From positions 3,286,001 to 3,350,000 of the forward strand of contig NZ_RKHO01000001.1 in the NCBI RefSeq assembly GCF_003752505.1: DNA of 64,000 bases. The letters run 5' to 3'. The notes beneath the pieces were generated by a model that saw only the letters and a list, made by a program, of their open reading frames with translations, was not told the origin of the DNA and did no database searches. The stretch's first letter is position 1. The number at the start of each line of letters is the position of its first letter. Source of the DNA: Nocardioides aurantiacus (GTDB taxonomy: Bacteria > Actinomycetota > Actinomycetes > Propionibacteriales > Nocardioidaceae). A program made the position numbers and the translations under genes. This document shows positions 33,623 to 44,294 of the stretch, one piece after another.

Positions 33623-35544
33623 AGGTGGTCCTCGCCTCGGTGGTCGAGCCAGGCGCTGAACGCCCGGTCGTCGTAGGGCCGGCCGAGGAAGTCCTCGACC
33701 AGGTCGGCGGCGTCGCGGGACCCGCCCGCGGCGAGCACCGTGTCGCGGTAGCGACGGGCCACCTCGGGCGCGAACAGGTCGTCCGCGTCGAAGGCGGAGA
33801 AGAGGTCCTGGGCGATGACCTTGCTCCACAGGTAGGTGTAGTACGCCGAGGTGTAGCCCTCCAGGTGACCGAACCCGGCGTGGAAGTGGGTGTCGGTCAC
33901 CAGCTCGACGAGGCTGTAGCGCGCCATCAGCTCGCGCAACCGGGCGGTCAGGTCGGGCGGGCACTCCTGGTGGAAGGCGTAGGAGATCGCGGCGTACGCC
34001 GTCTGGGTGCGGGCCAGGAGTGCGGTGCCGAGCTCCTGCGCCGCCCGCATCCGGCCCACCAGCTCGGAGGGGATGGGCGTGCCGTGCTCGTCGGTGGCGA
34101 AGCTCGCGAGCACGCCGGCGTCCCAGGCCCACTCCTCGAGCAGCTGCGAGGGCGCCTCCACGAAGTCCCACTCGGTGCTGACCCCGGAGAAGCGCACCCA
34201 GTCGTGGCGGCCGGCCAGCACGTGGTGGAGCAGGTGACCGAACTCGTGGAACAGCGTGACCACGTGGTCGAGCTCCATCAGCCCGCGCGAGAAGTTGCAG
34301 ACCAGCACGCCCTCGGGCAGCAGCCGGTCGCGCACACCGGGGACGAGGCTGAACTGGGCGGCGTGGTGGTACTTGTCCGGCCGCGGGTGGAGGTCGAGGT
34401 GGACCCGGCCCAGCAGGGTGCCGTCCTCGAGGTGGACGTCGTGGCTGGTGACCTCGGGGTGCCAGGTGGGCGCGTCGACCGGCTCGTAGCGCAGCCCGAA
34501 CAGCCGGCCGGTCACCTCGAGCAGGCCGGCACGGACCTTGCCGGCGTCGAGGTAGCGGCGTACCTCCTGGGTGTCGACGTCGAACCGCTCGCGGCGCAGC
34601 GTCTCCAGGTGGTGGCGCCAGGAGGAGAAGTCGACGACGTCCTCGCCCGCGGCACGGGCCACCTCCAGCAGGTCAGCCAGGTCGCGGCGCCCGGGTGCGT
34701 CGGCGGCCTCGGCGACGCGGTCGACGAACTCCGGGATCCGGTCTCCCTCGCCGATCATCTTCAGCTCCGCGTCGTACGACGGCCAGTCGGCGTGGCCCAG
34801 CAGGGTGGCCCGCTCCCGCCGGGTCGTCAGCAGCTCGGCCAGCACCGCGTCGTTCTCCGGCCAGGCGACGTTGTGCATGGTGCGCGCCACCGCCCGTCGC
34901 GCCTCGGCGTCGCGGGCGTGGGTGAGGACCGGCAGCGTGTCGGGGTAGTCGGTGCTCACCTCGACGGTGCCGTCGGCGTCGGCGGGGTGCGCGGCGAGCC
35001 AGTCGGCGGGCAGGTCGGCGAGCGAGGCCGCGGGCACCCGCGTGGTCCGACGCCCCTCCCGGATCGCGCGCGAGAAGGACTGGCCCAGCTCCTGGGCCCG
35101 GCGGTCGAGCTCCCGCACCCGCTCGCGGGTGGCGTCGTCGCGGTCGACCCCGGAACGCCGGAACGCCCGCAGGGCGTCGGCCAGCACACGCCGTGCCGGC
35201 GCGTCCAGCGCGTCGGCGTCGAGCGCGGCGAGGCGGGCGTGCACCTCGGCGTCGAGGTAGACGTCGGTGGCCAGGCGCCGGGTCGCGAGATCGTGCGACT
35301 CGGCGGCCTCGCGGACGGCCCCGTCGGGGTGCACCGCGCCCAGCAGCGAGACCAGCGACAGCACCTGCGACAGCGCGACCTCGACGTCGTTCCAGCGGGT
35401 CAGCGCCACCGGGTCGCCGGGTGCTGCGGCGCGGAGGTCGGCCAGGCCCGCCTCGGCCGCGGCCACGCCCTGCTCGACCCGGGCGTCGGTCCACGGCAGC
35501 CAGTCGCCGGCGGTGGCGGGGAGCGCGAGGGGCTGGAGGTCCAT
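33619..35544 (-). CDS. M3 family oligopeptidase
   Basis: A 641-residue cytoplasmic zinc metallopeptidase of the thimet oligopeptidase (M3A) type, which trims short peptides. The HEFGH motif lies at 433-437 with the following [16 protein letters not shown]; the distal Glu lies in [35 protein letters not shown] is the usual C-terminal block. Length fits the family. It is coupled to nudC by a 4-base overlap and is divergent from deoD over 32 bases. A TACGCT element eight bases before the ATG may give a nearly leaderless transcript. Confidence 0.95.
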   Translation of the reverse strand: MDLQPLALPATAGDWLPWTDARVEQGVAAAEAGLADLRAAAPGDPVALTRWNDVEVALSQVLSLVSLLGAVHPDGAVREAAESHDLATRRLATDVYLDAEVHARLAALDADALDAPARRVLADALRAFRRSGVDRDDATRERVRELDRRAQELGQSFSRAIREGRRTTRVPAASLADLPADWLAAHPADADGTVEVSTDYPDTLPVLTHARDAEARRAVARTMHNVAWPENDAVLAELLTTRRERATLLGHADWPSYDAELKMIGEGDRIPEFVDRVAEAADAPGRRDLADLLEVARAAGEDVVDFSSWRHHLETLRRERFDVDTQEVRRYLDAGKVRAGLLEVTGRLFGLRYEPVDAPTWHPEVTSHDVHLEDGTLLGRVHLDLHPRPDKYHHAAQFSLVPGVRDRLLPEGVLVCNFSRGLMELDHVVTLFHEFGHLLHHVLAGRHDWVRFSGVSTEWDFVEAPSQLLEEWAWDAGVLASFATDEHGTPIPSELVGRMRAAQELGTALLARTQTAYAAISYAFHQECPPDLTARLRELMARYSLVELVTDTHFHAGFGHLEGYTSAYYTYLWSKVIAQDLFSAFDADDLFAPEVARRYRDTVLAAGGSRDAADLVEDFLGRPYDDRAFSAWLDHRGEDHL

Positions 35545-35576
35545 GTCGGCCGAGCGTACGACCTAGGTTGTCCCGC

Positions 35577-36287
35577 ATGAGCACCCACATCGGCGCCGAG
35601 CCCGGCCAGATCGCCCCGACCGTCCTGCTTCCCGGCGACCCGCTGCGCGCGCGCTGGATCGCTCGGACCTTCCTCGACGACGCGGAGTGCCACAGCGAGG
35701 TGCGCGGGATGCTCGGCTACACCGGCACCTGGCGCGGGCAGCCGGTCTCGGTGCAGGGCTCGGGGATGGGCCAGCCCTCGATGTCGATCTACGTCAACGA
35801 GCTCCTCGACGACTACGACGTGCAGACCGTGGTGCGGGTCGGCTCGTGCGGCGCGCTCACCGAGCGGGTGGCGATCCGCGACCTCGTGATCGCCTCCGGC
35901 GCCTGCACCGACTCCTCGATGAACCGGCTGCGCTTCGGCGGCCTCGACTACGCCCCGGTGGCCGACTTCGGCCTGCTGCGGGCGGCGTACGACGCGGCGG
36001 CCGCGCGTGAGGACGTCACCGCCCACGTCGGGCTGATCCTCTCGGGCGACACGTTTTACAACCCCCGTCCCGAGCTGACCGCCCCGCTGGTCGAGCACGG
36101 TGTCCTCGCCGTCGAGATGGAGGCCAGCGCGCTCTACACCCTCGCCGCCGCGAAGGGCCGCCGGGCGCTGGCGATCTGCACCGTCAGCGACCACGTCGTC
36201 ACCGGCGAGGAGACCACCTCCCAGGAGCGCGAGGAGACCTTCGGCGCGATGGTCGAGGTGGCGCTGGAGGCGGCGCTGGGCGCCTAG
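35577..36287 (+). CDS. deoD: Purine-nucleoside phosphorylase, DeoD type
   Basis: A 236-residue hexameric-type phosphorylase for purine nucleosides. Motifs are [39 protein letters not shown], and [13 protein letters not shown], with the catalytic Asp in ICTVSDHV. The ATG lies seven bases after TAGGTT, with no ribosome site, so the mRNA is probably leaderless. The stop lies in a CTAG shared with the convergent adnB gene. Confidence 0.96.
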   Translation: MSTHIGAEPGQIAPTVLLPGDPLRARWIARTFLDDAECHSEVRGMLGYTGTWRGQPVSVQGSGMGQPSMSIYVNELLDDYDVQTVVRVGSCGALTERVAIRDLVIASGACTDSSMNRLRFGGLDYAPVADFGLLRAAYDAAAAREDVTAHVGLILSGDTFYNPRPELTAPLVEHGVLAVEMEASALYTLAAAKGRRALAICTVSDHVVTGEETTSQEREETFGAMVEVALEAALGA

Positions 36288-39200
36288 CCGGGACGCACCA
36301 GCGCCTCGAGCGCCGCCCGGTCGGGCAGGTCGGTCGGGCGCACCGTCTCGCCCGACCGCACGTAGTGGAACGCGGCGTCGACGTCGTCCGGGGGGACGCC
36401 GACCAGGTCGGCCCACGCCAGGCGGTAGAGCGCGAGCTGGAGCGGGTCCTCGTCCTGGTGGCTGCTGGTCTTCCAGTCCACGACCAGCCAGCGGCCGTCG
36501 GGCTCGGCGTACACCGCGTCGATGCGGCCCCGCACCACCTGCCCGCCCAGCACGAGCGAGAACGCCGCCTCGACCGCGTGGGGGACGCGGTCGGCGAAGG
36601 GTCCGGCCTCGAACCGGCCGACCAGCTCGCGCAGGTCGTCCTCGTCGTCGATGCCGAGGTCGCCGCGGCCCGGGAGGTCGTCGGGGTCGAGCAACGACTG
36701 CTGGCCGAAGCGTGCCTCGACCCAGGCGTGGAAGCGGGTGCCGAAGCGGGCCGCGGGCGACGGGCGGCGCGGCATCGGTCGCGCGAGGTCGCGCGCGAAC
36801 GCCTCGGGGTCCTGGCGCAGCCGCACCACGGCGGTGGCCGACAGGCTGCTGGGGAGCGGCACGTCGACCACGTCGGCGCGGTCGGCCCGCGCCTCGGTGA
36901 GCAGCCGGTCGATCTCGGCGTCCCAGTCGCCCACCCGGGCGGTCTCGACCATGTCGAGGTCGTGGTCCTCCCCGTCGGGGTCGCTGGCGCGCACCAGCTC
37001 GGCGGCGGCGAGCCGGAGCGTGGCCTCGCGCCCGAGCCCGCTGAGCGGCCAGGGCGAGGACCGGTCGACGTCGTCGTAGGGGTTGGGAGCGCCCTTCTCC
37101 GGCTTGTCGAGCCAGGTCACCTCCTCGCCCCACGCCTCGACCTGCTCGCGCAGCCGCTGCTGGTAGGACGAGGGTCCGTAGGGCGTGGCCCGGGTGCCCC
37201 ACAGGTGGGAGGTCACCGAGAGCCGGCGCGCCGCCCGGGTGAGGGCGACGTAGCCCAGGCGCAGCTCCTCCTCCGCGTCGTGTGCCCGCGTGGCGGCGCG
37301 GTAGGCGTCGAGCGCCGCCTTGTCGTGGCCGTGCAGCTGCGGCTGGTCGGCCGCGTCGCCGCGCAGCGGGGCGGGCAGCACCGCCGGCGAGGAGGTCCAC
37401 AGCGTGCGCGAGCGGTTGGAGGGGAAGCGCGTCTCGCACACGCCCACCACGAACACCGAGTGCCACTCCAGTCCCTTGGACCGGTGCACGGTCAGCAGCT
37501 TGACCGAGTCGGCCTCGGTCGGGGTGGCCACGTCGAGGCCGTTGCCCTGGTCGTCCTCGGCCGTGAGGTAGGCCAGCAGGGCGGGCAGGGTGACGTCGCC
37601 GTCGACGGCCTGGAACTCCGCCACCGCCTTGAGGAACAGGTCGAGGTTGTCGCGGCGCGCGGCCGCGGCCGGGCTCACCGCGGAGGCCAGCTCGACGTCG
37701 ACCCCGGTGGTGTCGACGATGCGGCGCACCACGTCGAGGATCGGCTCGCCGACGGCCGCACGCAGCCCTCGCAGCTCCCCGGCCAGCAGGCCGAAGCGCT
37801 CCAGCGCCTCCGGGGAGTACGCCGCGTCGCCGGGGTCGGCGAGCGCGTCGGAGAGCGCGGCCGCCTCGGCGGGGTCGATGCCGTCGGCGATCTCGGTCAG
37901 CTCGCGTGCGATCGAGACCGGCCCGTCGGCCCGACCACGCCGTCCGGCGATCTCGGTCGCGCGCTCCCCCAGCAGCCGGAGGTCACGAGGACCCACGGCC
38001 CAGCGCGGGCCGGTCAGCAGGGTCAGCAGCGCCGGGTTGGCGGTCACGTCGTGGAGCAGGGTCAGCACCGCGACGACCTCGGCCACCTCGGGCAGCCGCA
38101 GCAGGCCCGAGAGCCCGACGATCTCGACGGGCACGCCGCCCGCGGTCAGCGCGTCGAAGACCGCCTCGGCGGTGCTGTTGTCACGGGTCAGGACGCCGAT
38201 GTCGGACCAGGCGACCCCGCTGCCGGGCGGTCCCCCGGGGTCGTGGGTGGCCTGGACCTCCTCCAGCAGCCACGCCAGCTCGGCGTCGGCCGTCTCGAAG
38301 ACCTGCGTGGTCACCCGACCCTCGCGCTCGGCGGCGGGGACCAGGGGCGCGACGTCCGGCAGGGCGGCGTACAGCGGCTCGGCGAGGGTGTTGGCGACCT
38401 CGAGGATGCGGCGGTCCGAGCGCCGGTTGACGGTCAGCGGCAGCACCGGGACGGACCCGTCGACCGCCGGGAAGGTCGAGCCGAAGCCGAGGATGTTGGA
38501 CACCGAGGCGCCGCGCCAGCCGTAGATCGCCTGGTTGGGGTCGCCGACCGCGGTGACGGCGTGACCGAGCCCGGTGTCGGGCGTCGGGCCCGAGAACAGC
38601 CGGGCCAGCATCTGTGCCTGGGCCACCGAGGTGTCCTGGTACTCGTCGAGCATCACGACCCGGAAGCGGGACCGCTCCAGCGCCCCGACCTCGGGCTGCT
38701 CCTGCGCCAGTCGGGCGCCCAGGGCGATCTGGTCGGCGAAGTCCATCAGCCCCAGGTCGGCCTTGAGGCGGCGGTAGGACCGCACCAGCCCCATCAGGTC
38801 GGCCCGGCGGTCGATGGCCGAGACCGCCTTGGCGAGCGGCTCCAGATAGGTCTTGCGGTTCTTGCCGGCCGCCTCCTCCTCGTGCGCGCGCAGGAACCCC
38901 GCCCGGGCCTCGGCGTCGAGCGCGAGCACCTGGGCCGGGCTGACGAGGTGTTCGGTCATCGCCCCGTCGAGCGCGAGGAGGTTCTGGATCACTGTGGGCG
39001 GGTGGTCGGAGAGCACGTGGACGTCACCGGCGTAGCGCTCCACCGCCCGCGCCCCGAGCTGGAACCGCGACGCGTCGGTGATCACCCGGGTGTCGGGCTC
39101 GTGCCCGATGCGCAGCCCGTGGTCGGCCAGCAGCGAGGCGGCGTAGGCGTTGTAGGTCACCACGGTGGGCTCGAGCGCGTCCTCCGGGTCCTCGCCCGGC

Positions 39201-39511
39201 GCGAGCGCGGCAGGGCGTACGTCGGGACCGAGCACGCCGGCGACCACGAGGGCGTCGCGGATCCGCGCCCGCAGCTCGCTGGCCGCCTTGGTGGTGAACG
39301 TCAGGCCCAGCACCTCGTCGGGTCGCACCTGGCCGGTGACCACGAGGTAGACCACGCGCGCCGCCATCAGCGTCGTCTTGCCCGACCCGGCCCCGGCGAT
39401 GACCACGGCCGGGGACAGCGGCGCCGAGATCGCCTGCCACTGCTGCCGGCTGACCTCGTAGTCGCTGCGCATCACCTCGCGCAGGTCGGCCGGGCTGTCG
39501 ATGCGCCTCAC
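36284..39511 (-). CDS. adnB: AdnB-like helicase-nuclease subunit
   Basis: A 1075-residue UvrD-like motor fused to a RecB-type nuclease, one half of the AdnAB double-strand-break resection machine. Walker A is [31 protein letters not shown] and [14 protein letters not shown] are motifs II-III, and [15 protein letters not shown] and [13 protein letters not shown] are motifs V-VI. The nuclease domain near the end has [10 protein letters not shown] and VVDWKTSS, so the D-x-K active site is intact. The GTG overlaps the adnA stop (GTGA). The open frame extends far upstream, but that part is an out-of-frame shadow of adnA. Confidence 0.95.
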   Translation of the reverse strand: MRRIDSPADLREVMRSDYEVSRQQWQAISAPLSPAVVIAGAGSGKTTLMAARVVYLVVTGQVRPDEVLGLTFTTKAASELRARIRDALVVAGVLGPDVRPAALAPGEDPEDALEPTVVTYNAYAASLLADHGLRIGHEPDTRVITDASRFQLGARAVERYAGDVHVLSDHPPTVIQNLLALDGAMTEHLVSPAQVLALDAEARAGFLRAHEEEAAGKNRKTYLEPLAKAVSAIDRRADLMGLVRSYRRLKADLGLMDFADQIALGARLAQEQPEVGALERSRFRVVMLDEYQDTSVAQAQMLARLFSGPTPDTGLGHAVTAVGDPNQAIYGWRGASVSNILGFGSTFPAVDGSVPVLPLTVNRRSDRRILEVANTLAEPLYAALPDVAPLVPAAEREGRVTTQVFETADAELAWLLEEVQATHDPGGPPGSGVAWSDIGVLTRDNSTAEAVFDALTAGGVPVEIVGLSGLLRLPEVAEVVAVLTLLHDVTANPALLTLLTGPRWAVGPRDLRLLGERATEIAGRRGRADGPVSIARELTEIADGIDPAEAAALSDALADPGDAAYSPEALERFGLLAGELRGLRAAVGEPILDVVRRIVDTTGVDVELASAVSPAAAARRDNLDLFLKAVAEFQAVDGDVTLPALLAYLTAEDDQGNGLDVATPTEADSVKLLTVHRSKGLEWHSVFVVGVCETRFPSNRSRTLWTSSPAVLPAPLRGDAADQPQLHGHDKAALDAYRAATRAHDAEEELRLGYVALTRAARRLSVTSHLWGTRATPYGPSSYQQRLREQVEAWGEEVTWLDKPEKGAPNPYDDVDRSSPWPLSGLGREATLRLAAAELVRASDPDGEDHDLDMVETARVGDWDAEIDRLLTEARADRADVVDVPLPSSLSATAVVRLRQDPEAFARDLARPMPRRPSPAARFGTRFHAWVEARFGQQSLLDPDDLPGRGDLGIDDEDDLRELVGRFEAGPFADRVPHAVEAAFSLVLGGQVVRGRIDAVYAEPDGRWLVVDWKTSSHQDEDPLQLALYRLAWADLVGVPPDDVDAAFHYVRSGETVRPTDLPDRAALEALVRPG

Positions 39512-42500
39512 TGCTGGACCACCGAGCCGGCGCTCCGGGCCGGGCACACGGGCACGAAGGAGCAGTCCTGGCAGTGCGGTCCCGGCGTGGCCGGGAAGAC
39601 CTCGGACCGCAGGTGGCCCGCGGCACGGCCCAGCTCGCCGCGCAGCACGTCGCGCTCGGCCCCGCCCTCGGGCTGCACCGGCTGCTGCTGGACCACCGCG
39701 TCGGGGGACTCGTCGAGCCTGCCCAGCTGCACCAGCTCGGCTCCCCCGGCCCGGCCCGGGACCGGCAGCTCGTGGCCGGCGAGGAGGTCGTCGACGGCAC
39801 CGTGGTCCACGGCGTACTGGTAGAGGCCGAGCTGGCGGTGGCGCTCGACGGCCACCTTGCTCGGCACGGTGCGGCCGGTCTTGAGGTCGACCACGACGAC
39901 GTGGCCGTCCGCGTCGACCTCGACGCGGTCGGCGTAGCCGGAGATGCGGACGCGCTCGCCGTCGTCGAGCACGACGTCGGTGGCGAAGTGCGTCTCGGTG
40001 CCGAGCAGCCGGCGGGGGTTGTGGCGGTGCCACTGCAGGAACCGGCCCAGCGCCGCGCGCACCCGGGCGTGCTCGCGCTGCCGCGACCACGGGGTGCGGA
40101 ACTCCAGCCGGTCCCACACCGCCTCGACGTGGGCCATCAGCTCGCCGACGGCCTCGGGGTCCGCGGGCAGCTCGCCGGAGGCGACCCGGTCGGCCAGCGC
40201 GTGCAGCAGCTGGCCGAGGTTGGCCGACTGGTGCACCCGGTCGGTGCCGCCGGCCTCGCGCTGGAGGAACCACTGGGTCGGGCAGACCGCCATGGCGTCG
40301 AGCACGCTCGCCGAGACCGGCACCGGGCGCTCGGGGTCGCGCACCGGCTGCTCGGAGCGGCTGGCCGCGCGGGTACCCCACCAGGTGGCCGGGTCGGCGG
40401 TCGGCACCAGCGCGCGGCCGCTGCCGGTGGTCTCCCGGGACAGCCGGGCGAGCCGGGTGGCCGCCGCGGCGCGCAGCGCCGGGCTGGTCGCCGGGTCGGT
40501 GACGGTGCGGCGCAGCTCGCCCACCAGCCCGGCCATCGACAGCGGCCGCGGTGGGCGGCCGGTGACGCGGCGGGGCTCGAGCCCGAGCTCCTCGAGGAAC
40601 CGGCTGGGCTGCTCGCCGTCGTCCTCGGGCGAGGCGACGGCCGTGACCACCAGCCGCTCGCGGGCGCGGGTGCAGGCGACGTAGAAGAGCCGGCGCTCCT
40701 CCACGAGCAGCTCGCGGCTGGTCAACGGCGGGACCAGCTCGCCCGCCCCGATCCGGTCGGCCTGCAGCAGCGTGGTGCGGCGGCGCAGGTCGGGCCAGCC
40801 CTCGGCCTGGACGTGCGCGACGACCACCAGGCGCCACTCCAGGCCCTTGGAGCGGTGGGCGGTCAGCAGCCGCACCGCCGAGCCGCGCACGCCCTGCTCG
40901 GCGAGGGTGTCGGCGGGCAGCTGCTGCGCGACCAGCGTGGCCACGAACGACTCCACGCCGTGGTGGTCGCGCTGCTCCTCGGCCCGCGCGGCGGCGGCGC
41001 ACAGCGCCACGACCGAGTCGAGGTCGCGGTGGGCGCGGCGCGCCGATGCGCCGCCGGCCTCGACCGCGCGACGCAGCCGCCCGGGCCAGCTGGTGCCCGA
41101 CCACAGCTCCCACAGCAGCTCCTCGGCCGACGCCCCGGCGACGAGGTGGTCCTGGGCCCCGCGCAGCAGCCGGTGCAGCGCACGGGTCCGCAGCACCTCG
41201 GGCCCCTCGGGCAGTCCGTCGAGGAACCCGGGCCGCAGCAGCGCCAGCCGCAGCAGCTCCCGCGACGTGCGCGGACGCGCGACGTCGGCGGGGCCGGGCT
41301 CCGGGCCGGGTCGTGGCGCGGGCTCCCCGGCCGGCTCGTGGGCGAGGTCCTCCTCCACCCGGTCCTCCAGCGCGAGCTTCTCCCGGCTGCGCAGCGCCCG
41401 CGCCAGGCGGCGTACGTCGCTCGCGTCGAGGCCGCCGAGAGGGCCGGTCAGCAGCGCCTCCACCCGCCCGGCGTCGAGGTGGCCGAGGTGGTCGGGGTCG
41501 TCCACGTCGAGGTGCAGCACCGCCCGCAGCGCGTCGAGCAGGGGTCGCACGGAGGGGTCGCGCACCAGCGGCACGTCGTCGCCCGCGACCTCGACGGGCA
41601 CCCCGGCCGCCCCCAGCGAGCGGCGCAGCCCGGGGATCGAACCGCGGCCCGAGCGGACCAGCACCGCCATCTCGTGCCAGGGCACGCCGCCCTCGAGGTG
41701 GGCCCGGCGGAGCAGGTCGGCGAGGTGCTCGCTCTCGGCGCGCTCGGTGTCGAAGGTCATCACCTCGACGCGACCGGCGACGGGCGCCTGCGCCACCGGG
41801 TGCAGGAACGCCTCGCGCGCCTGCTCCGGCAGCCCGCCGGGGAGCGGCAGCCGGTGGGCGACCCGCTGGGTCGCCGCCAGCACCCGGGGCCCGAACCGGC
41901 GGGTGGTGCCGAGGGCCACGACCTCGGCCGGGCGGCCGTCGGCGCGGGGGAAGGCGTGCGGGAAGTCGAGGATGCCGCGCACGTCGGCGCCGCGGAAGCC
42001 GTAGATGGACTGGTGCGGGTCGCCGACCACGGTCAGGTCGCGACCGTCGCCCGCGAGCGCGCGCAGCAGCGCCACCTGGCCGGGGTCGGTGTCCTGGTAC
42101 TCGTCGACGAAGACGTGCTGGAGCTGCTGACGCAGCTCGGTCTGGTGCACCTGGGCCTCGAGGGTGGCCCGACGGATCAGGTCGGCGTAGTCGGTGGCCC
42201 CGAGGTCGTCGAGGATCGTGAGGTACTGCTCGAGGAAGTGGCCCGCCGCGACCAGCTCGGGCAGGTCGTGACGGCGGCCCAGGTCGGCCAGCTCGTCGCC
42301 GTCGAGGCCCTTCTCCCGGGCCCGTCCGAGGACCGCGGCCACCTCGTGGGCGAAGCCACGCGTCCCGGCGGCCCGGCGCAGCGACTCGGGCCAGCGCACC
42401 GACTCGGGCGTCTCGAGGAGCAGCTCGCGCAGCACGACGTCCTGCTCGGGGGCGCTGAGCAGGCGCAGCGGGCCGGCGTAGAGCTCGGGCGGGGAGTAGC

Positions 42501-42852
42501 GGCGGATCAGGCCGTAGGCGAAGGAGTGGAAGGTCGAGCACATCGTCGTGGCGGTGGTGCGGCCCAGCCGGGCGGTCACCCGGTCGCGCAGCTGCTCGGC
42601 GGCCTTGCGGCTGAAGGTCAGCGCGAGCACCGAGGACGGGTCGGCCCCGCCGCGCTCGACCCGGTCGACGATCGCCTCGACGAGCGTCGTGGTCTTGCCC
42701 GTGCCCGGCCCGGCGAGCACGAGCAGCGGCCCCCCGGCGTGGTCGACGACCGAGCGCTGGGCGGCGTCGAGCGGCGGCGGTGCGGTCGCAGCGGTGGCCG
42801 GGAGGGCGAGGCGGTAGCGCGGGGAGCGCGGAGTGCGGGCCTCGGGTCTCAC
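39508..42852 (-). CDS. adnA: AdnA-like helicase-nuclease subunit
   Basis: A protein of about 1114 residues pairing with AdnB. Walker A is LAGPGTGKTTTLVEAI, FVDEYQDTDPGQ and GDPHQSIYGFRGAD follow, with [14 protein letters not shown] and YVACTRARERL later. The nuclease domain has YADRVEVDADG and VVVDLKTGR. Cysteines in MAVCPTQWF and HCQDCSFVPVC resemble the four-Cys iron-sulfur site of AddB/RecB-like nucleases. The start is uncertain: GTG at 42852 is taken here, while a TTG four codons upstream (42864) is also open; neither has a good ribosome site. In M. tuberculosis the pair is Rv3202c-Rv3201c. Confidence 0.94.
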   Translation of the reverse strand: MRPEARTPRSPRYRLALPATAATAPPPLDAAQRSVVDHAGGPLLVLAGPGTGKTTTLVEAIVDRVERGGADPSSVLALTFSRKAAEQLRDRVTARLGRTTATTMCSTFHSFAYGLIRRYSPPELYAGPLRLLSAPEQDVVLRELLLETPESVRWPESLRRAAGTRGFAHEVAAVLGRAREKGLDGDELADLGRRHDLPELVAAGHFLEQYLTILDDLGATDYADLIRRATLEAQVHQTELRQQLQHVFVDEYQDTDPGQVALLRALAGDGRDLTVVGDPHQSIYGFRGADVRGILDFPHAFPRADGRPAEVVALGTTRRFGPRVLAATQRVAHRLPLPGGLPEQAREAFLHPVAQAPVAGRVEVMTFDTERAESEHLADLLRRAHLEGGVPWHEMAVLVRSGRGSIPGLRRSLGAAGVPVEVAGDDVPLVRDPSVRPLLDALRAVLHLDVDDPDHLGHLDAGRVEALLTGPLGGLDASDVRRLARALRSREKLALEDRVEEDLAHEPAGEPAPRPGPEPGPADVARPRTSRELLRLALLRPGFLDGLPEGPEVLRTRALHRLLRGAQDHLVAGASAEELLWELWSGTSWPGRLRRAVEAGGASARRAHRDLDSVVALCAAAARAEEQRDHHGVESFVATLVAQQLPADTLAEQGVRGSAVRLLTAHRSKGLEWRLVVVAHVQAEGWPDLRRRTTLLQADRIGAGELVPPLTSRELLVEERRLFYVACTRARERLVVTAVASPEDDGEQPSRFLEELGLEPRRVTGRPPRPLSMAGLVGELRRTVTDPATSPALRAAAATRLARLSRETTGSGRALVPTADPATWWGTRAASRSEQPVRDPERPVPVSASVLDAMAVCPTQWFLQREAGGTDRVHQSANLGQLLHALADRVASGELPADPEAVGELMAHVEAVWDRLEFRTPWSRQREHARVRAALGRFLQWHRHNPRRLLGTETHFATDVVLDDGERVRISGYADRVEVDADGHVVVVDLKTGRTVPSKVAVERHRQLGLYQYAVDHGAVDDLLAGHELPVPGRAGGAELVQLGRLDESPDAVVQQQPVQPEGGAERDVLRGELGRAAGHLRSEVFPATPGPHCQDCSFVPVCPARSAGSVVQQ

Positions 42853-42900
42853 CGGGACACCCAAACACCCGCCACCGACAACGGACCGCTCAGGGGCTGC

Positions 42901-43224
42901 TCACGGGCCGGGGGTCCCGTCGTCGGGGTCCCAGAAGGCCCGCGGCATGTCCACGCGCCCGCTGGGGCGCAGCGCCGTCCCCTCCTCGAGGTACGCCGCC
43001 CGCGCCTCGTCGTCGTGCGAGGGCGGCAGCGAGCCGTCGGCCCGGACGACGCGCCACCAGGGCACCCCTCCGCCCTGCTGCGACATCACCCGGCCGACCG
43101 AGCGGGGACCGCGCCGGCGGGGGTCGGCGACGTGCTCGGCGATCGCGCCGTACGTCGTGACGCGTCCACGGGGGACGCGCTCGACCACCGACAGCACGCG
43201 CTCGACGTAGTCCTCGGGGTCCAC
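42901..43224 (-). CDS. Alkyltransferase-like (ATL) MGMT-family protein
   Basis: A 107-residue MGMT-fold protein. The family core GRVTTYGAIAEHV, GRVMSQQGGGV and RVVRADGSL is present, but the alkyl-acceptor motif PCHR reads PWWR at 55-58, so there is Trp where the active Cys should be. Such ATL proteins bind O6-alkylguanine and hand it to nucleotide excision repair rather than removing the alkyl group. It lies just upstream of adnAB on the same strand, so it probably belongs to a DNA-repair unit. Confidence 0.9.
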   Translation of the reverse strand: MDPEDYVERVLSVVERVPRGRVTTYGAIAEHVADPRRRGPRSVGRVMSQQGGGVPWWRVVRADGSLPPSHDDEARAAYLEEGTALRPSGRVDMPRAFWDPDDGTPGP

Positions 43225-43245
43225 CCGCAGATCCTGCCCCAGGGG

Positions 43246-44112
43246 TCAGAGCACCGGGTCGAAGGGCTCGGTGCCGTTCACCAGCGTCAGGCCGGCGATC
43301 CCCGAGTTCTGCTGCGCGAAGGCCAGCTCCCGCGACAGGTCGCCGATGTTGTTGGAGGCGGGCAGCGGCGCGAGGCCGAGGGTGGACAGCGTGCCCACCG
43401 CCTGGCCGTCCTGCGAGAGGAACGCCGAGCCGGAGTCGCCGGGCACGCCCGGGGTCACGGTGTAGAGCGGGTGGCTCCAGCCGCCGTCCGCCGCGTCGTC
43501 GCCGAGGCTGACGCCGGTCTTGGGCGAGAGCGGCTCGAGGCCGGCGCGCAGGCTGGAGTTGCCGTAGCTGAAGACGCGGTCGCCGGCGGTGGTGCCGTCG
43601 GTGTCGATGCCGGCGGGGCCACCCCAGAACGGGATCGAGGGGTTGACCTCGGCGACGTCGTCGGCGTCGACCTTGACGAGCGCGAAGTCGTTGTAGGCGC
43701 AGGTGTCGGCATCGGTGGTGCCGATGCGGTCCATGGTGTCCCAGGAGCTGTAGGCCAGGGTGCCCTCGCCCAGGGTGGTGCCCTCGGAGGCGAGGTTGCC
43801 GCCCTCGGCGAACCGGACCCGGGTGCCGAGCGGCAGCGAGTCGGCGACGCACCCGTCGGTGTCGGTCGCGGCGCCGGTGCCGGCGCAGTGCGCGGCGTAC
43901 CCCACGTAGACCGCGCCGGCGCCGTCGGTGAAGACGAAGTTGGCGGTGCACTGGGCGCCGTCGGTGTACATCTGCGTGCCGGGCGTGATGGTCGCGGTGT
44001 CGGCCGGGGCCCACTGCGGGGCGGCCTCGGCGGTGGCGGAGGTGGCGCTCAGGCCGGCGGCGGCGAGCACCGTCGCGGAGGCGGTGGCGAGCAGGGTGCG
44101 GGACAGGCGCAT
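43246..44112 (-). CDS. Secreted trypsin-like serine protease (S1)
   Basis: A 288-residue exported protease. The signal peptide (MRLSRTLLATASATVLAAA) probably ends near AEA at 28-30. The catalytic triad is His75 in GYAAHCAG, Asp142 in YNDFALVKV and Ser227 in PGDSGSAFL. Cys residues at 55, 76, 88 and 138 could form two disulfides. The long insertion between His and Asp and the NNIGDLSRELAFAQ tail fit the actinobacterial extracellular S1 group. GGAAGG lies before the ATG. It has no evident link to the repair genes beside it. Confidence 0.92.
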   Translation of the reverse strand: MRLSRTLLATASATVLAAAGLSATSATAEAAPQWAPADTATITPGTQMYTDGAQCTANFVFTDGAGAVYVGYAAHCAGTGAATDTDGCVADSLPLGTRVRFAEGGNLASEGTTLGEGTLAYSSWDTMDRIGTTDADTCAYNDFALVKVDADDVAEVNPSIPFWGGPAGIDTDGTTAGDRVFSYGNSSLRAGLEPLSPKTGVSLGDDAADGGWSHPLYTVTPGVPGDSGSAFLSQDGQAVGTLSTLGLAPLPASNNIGDLSRELAFAQQNSGIAGLTLVNGTEPFDPVL

Positions 44113-44166
44113 CGCAGGGGACCTTCCGGGGTCGCGGACGTGAGGTACAGGTCACAACGCGGGTGA

Positions 44167-44186
44167 GCGCCCGGAGTTACGGGCGC
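44167..44186. repeat. Short inverted repeat upstream of S1 protease gene
   Basis: Arms gcgcccg and cgggcgc, seven bases each, around gagtta. It lies about 55 bases upstream of the protease ATG and could be an operator or part of the leader. Confidence 0.4.
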
Positions 44187-44232
44187 TACGCCCCGGGGTT
44201 GCGCAGGGAGCTGCTCGCGGGGTCGCGCACGA

Positions 44233-44265
44233 CGACGGCCCGCCCCCGGTGGGGACGGGCCGTCG
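44233..44265 (-). terminator. Hairpin terminator of moeZ
   Basis: Arms cgacggcccg (44233-44242) and cgggccgtcg (44256-44265), with a further inner CCCC/GGGG pairing, lie 29 bases downstream of the moeZ stop on the minus strand. Confidence 0.75.
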
Positions 44266-44294
44266 GACGTGCGTCGGTCAGCGCAGCGGGTGCG

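Noticed and set aside
42862-42864. TTG start for adnA
   Set aside because: The frame is open, but TTG is rare here and there is no ribosome site; the in-frame GTG four codons on is preferred, with low certainty.
36284-42868. A single 2194-codon frame suggesting a fused AdnA-AdnB protein
   Set aside because: Only the last 1075 codons encode AdnB; the upstream part is an out-of-frame reading of adnA with Arg/Ala/Gly-rich nonsense. The real genes overlap by GTGA.
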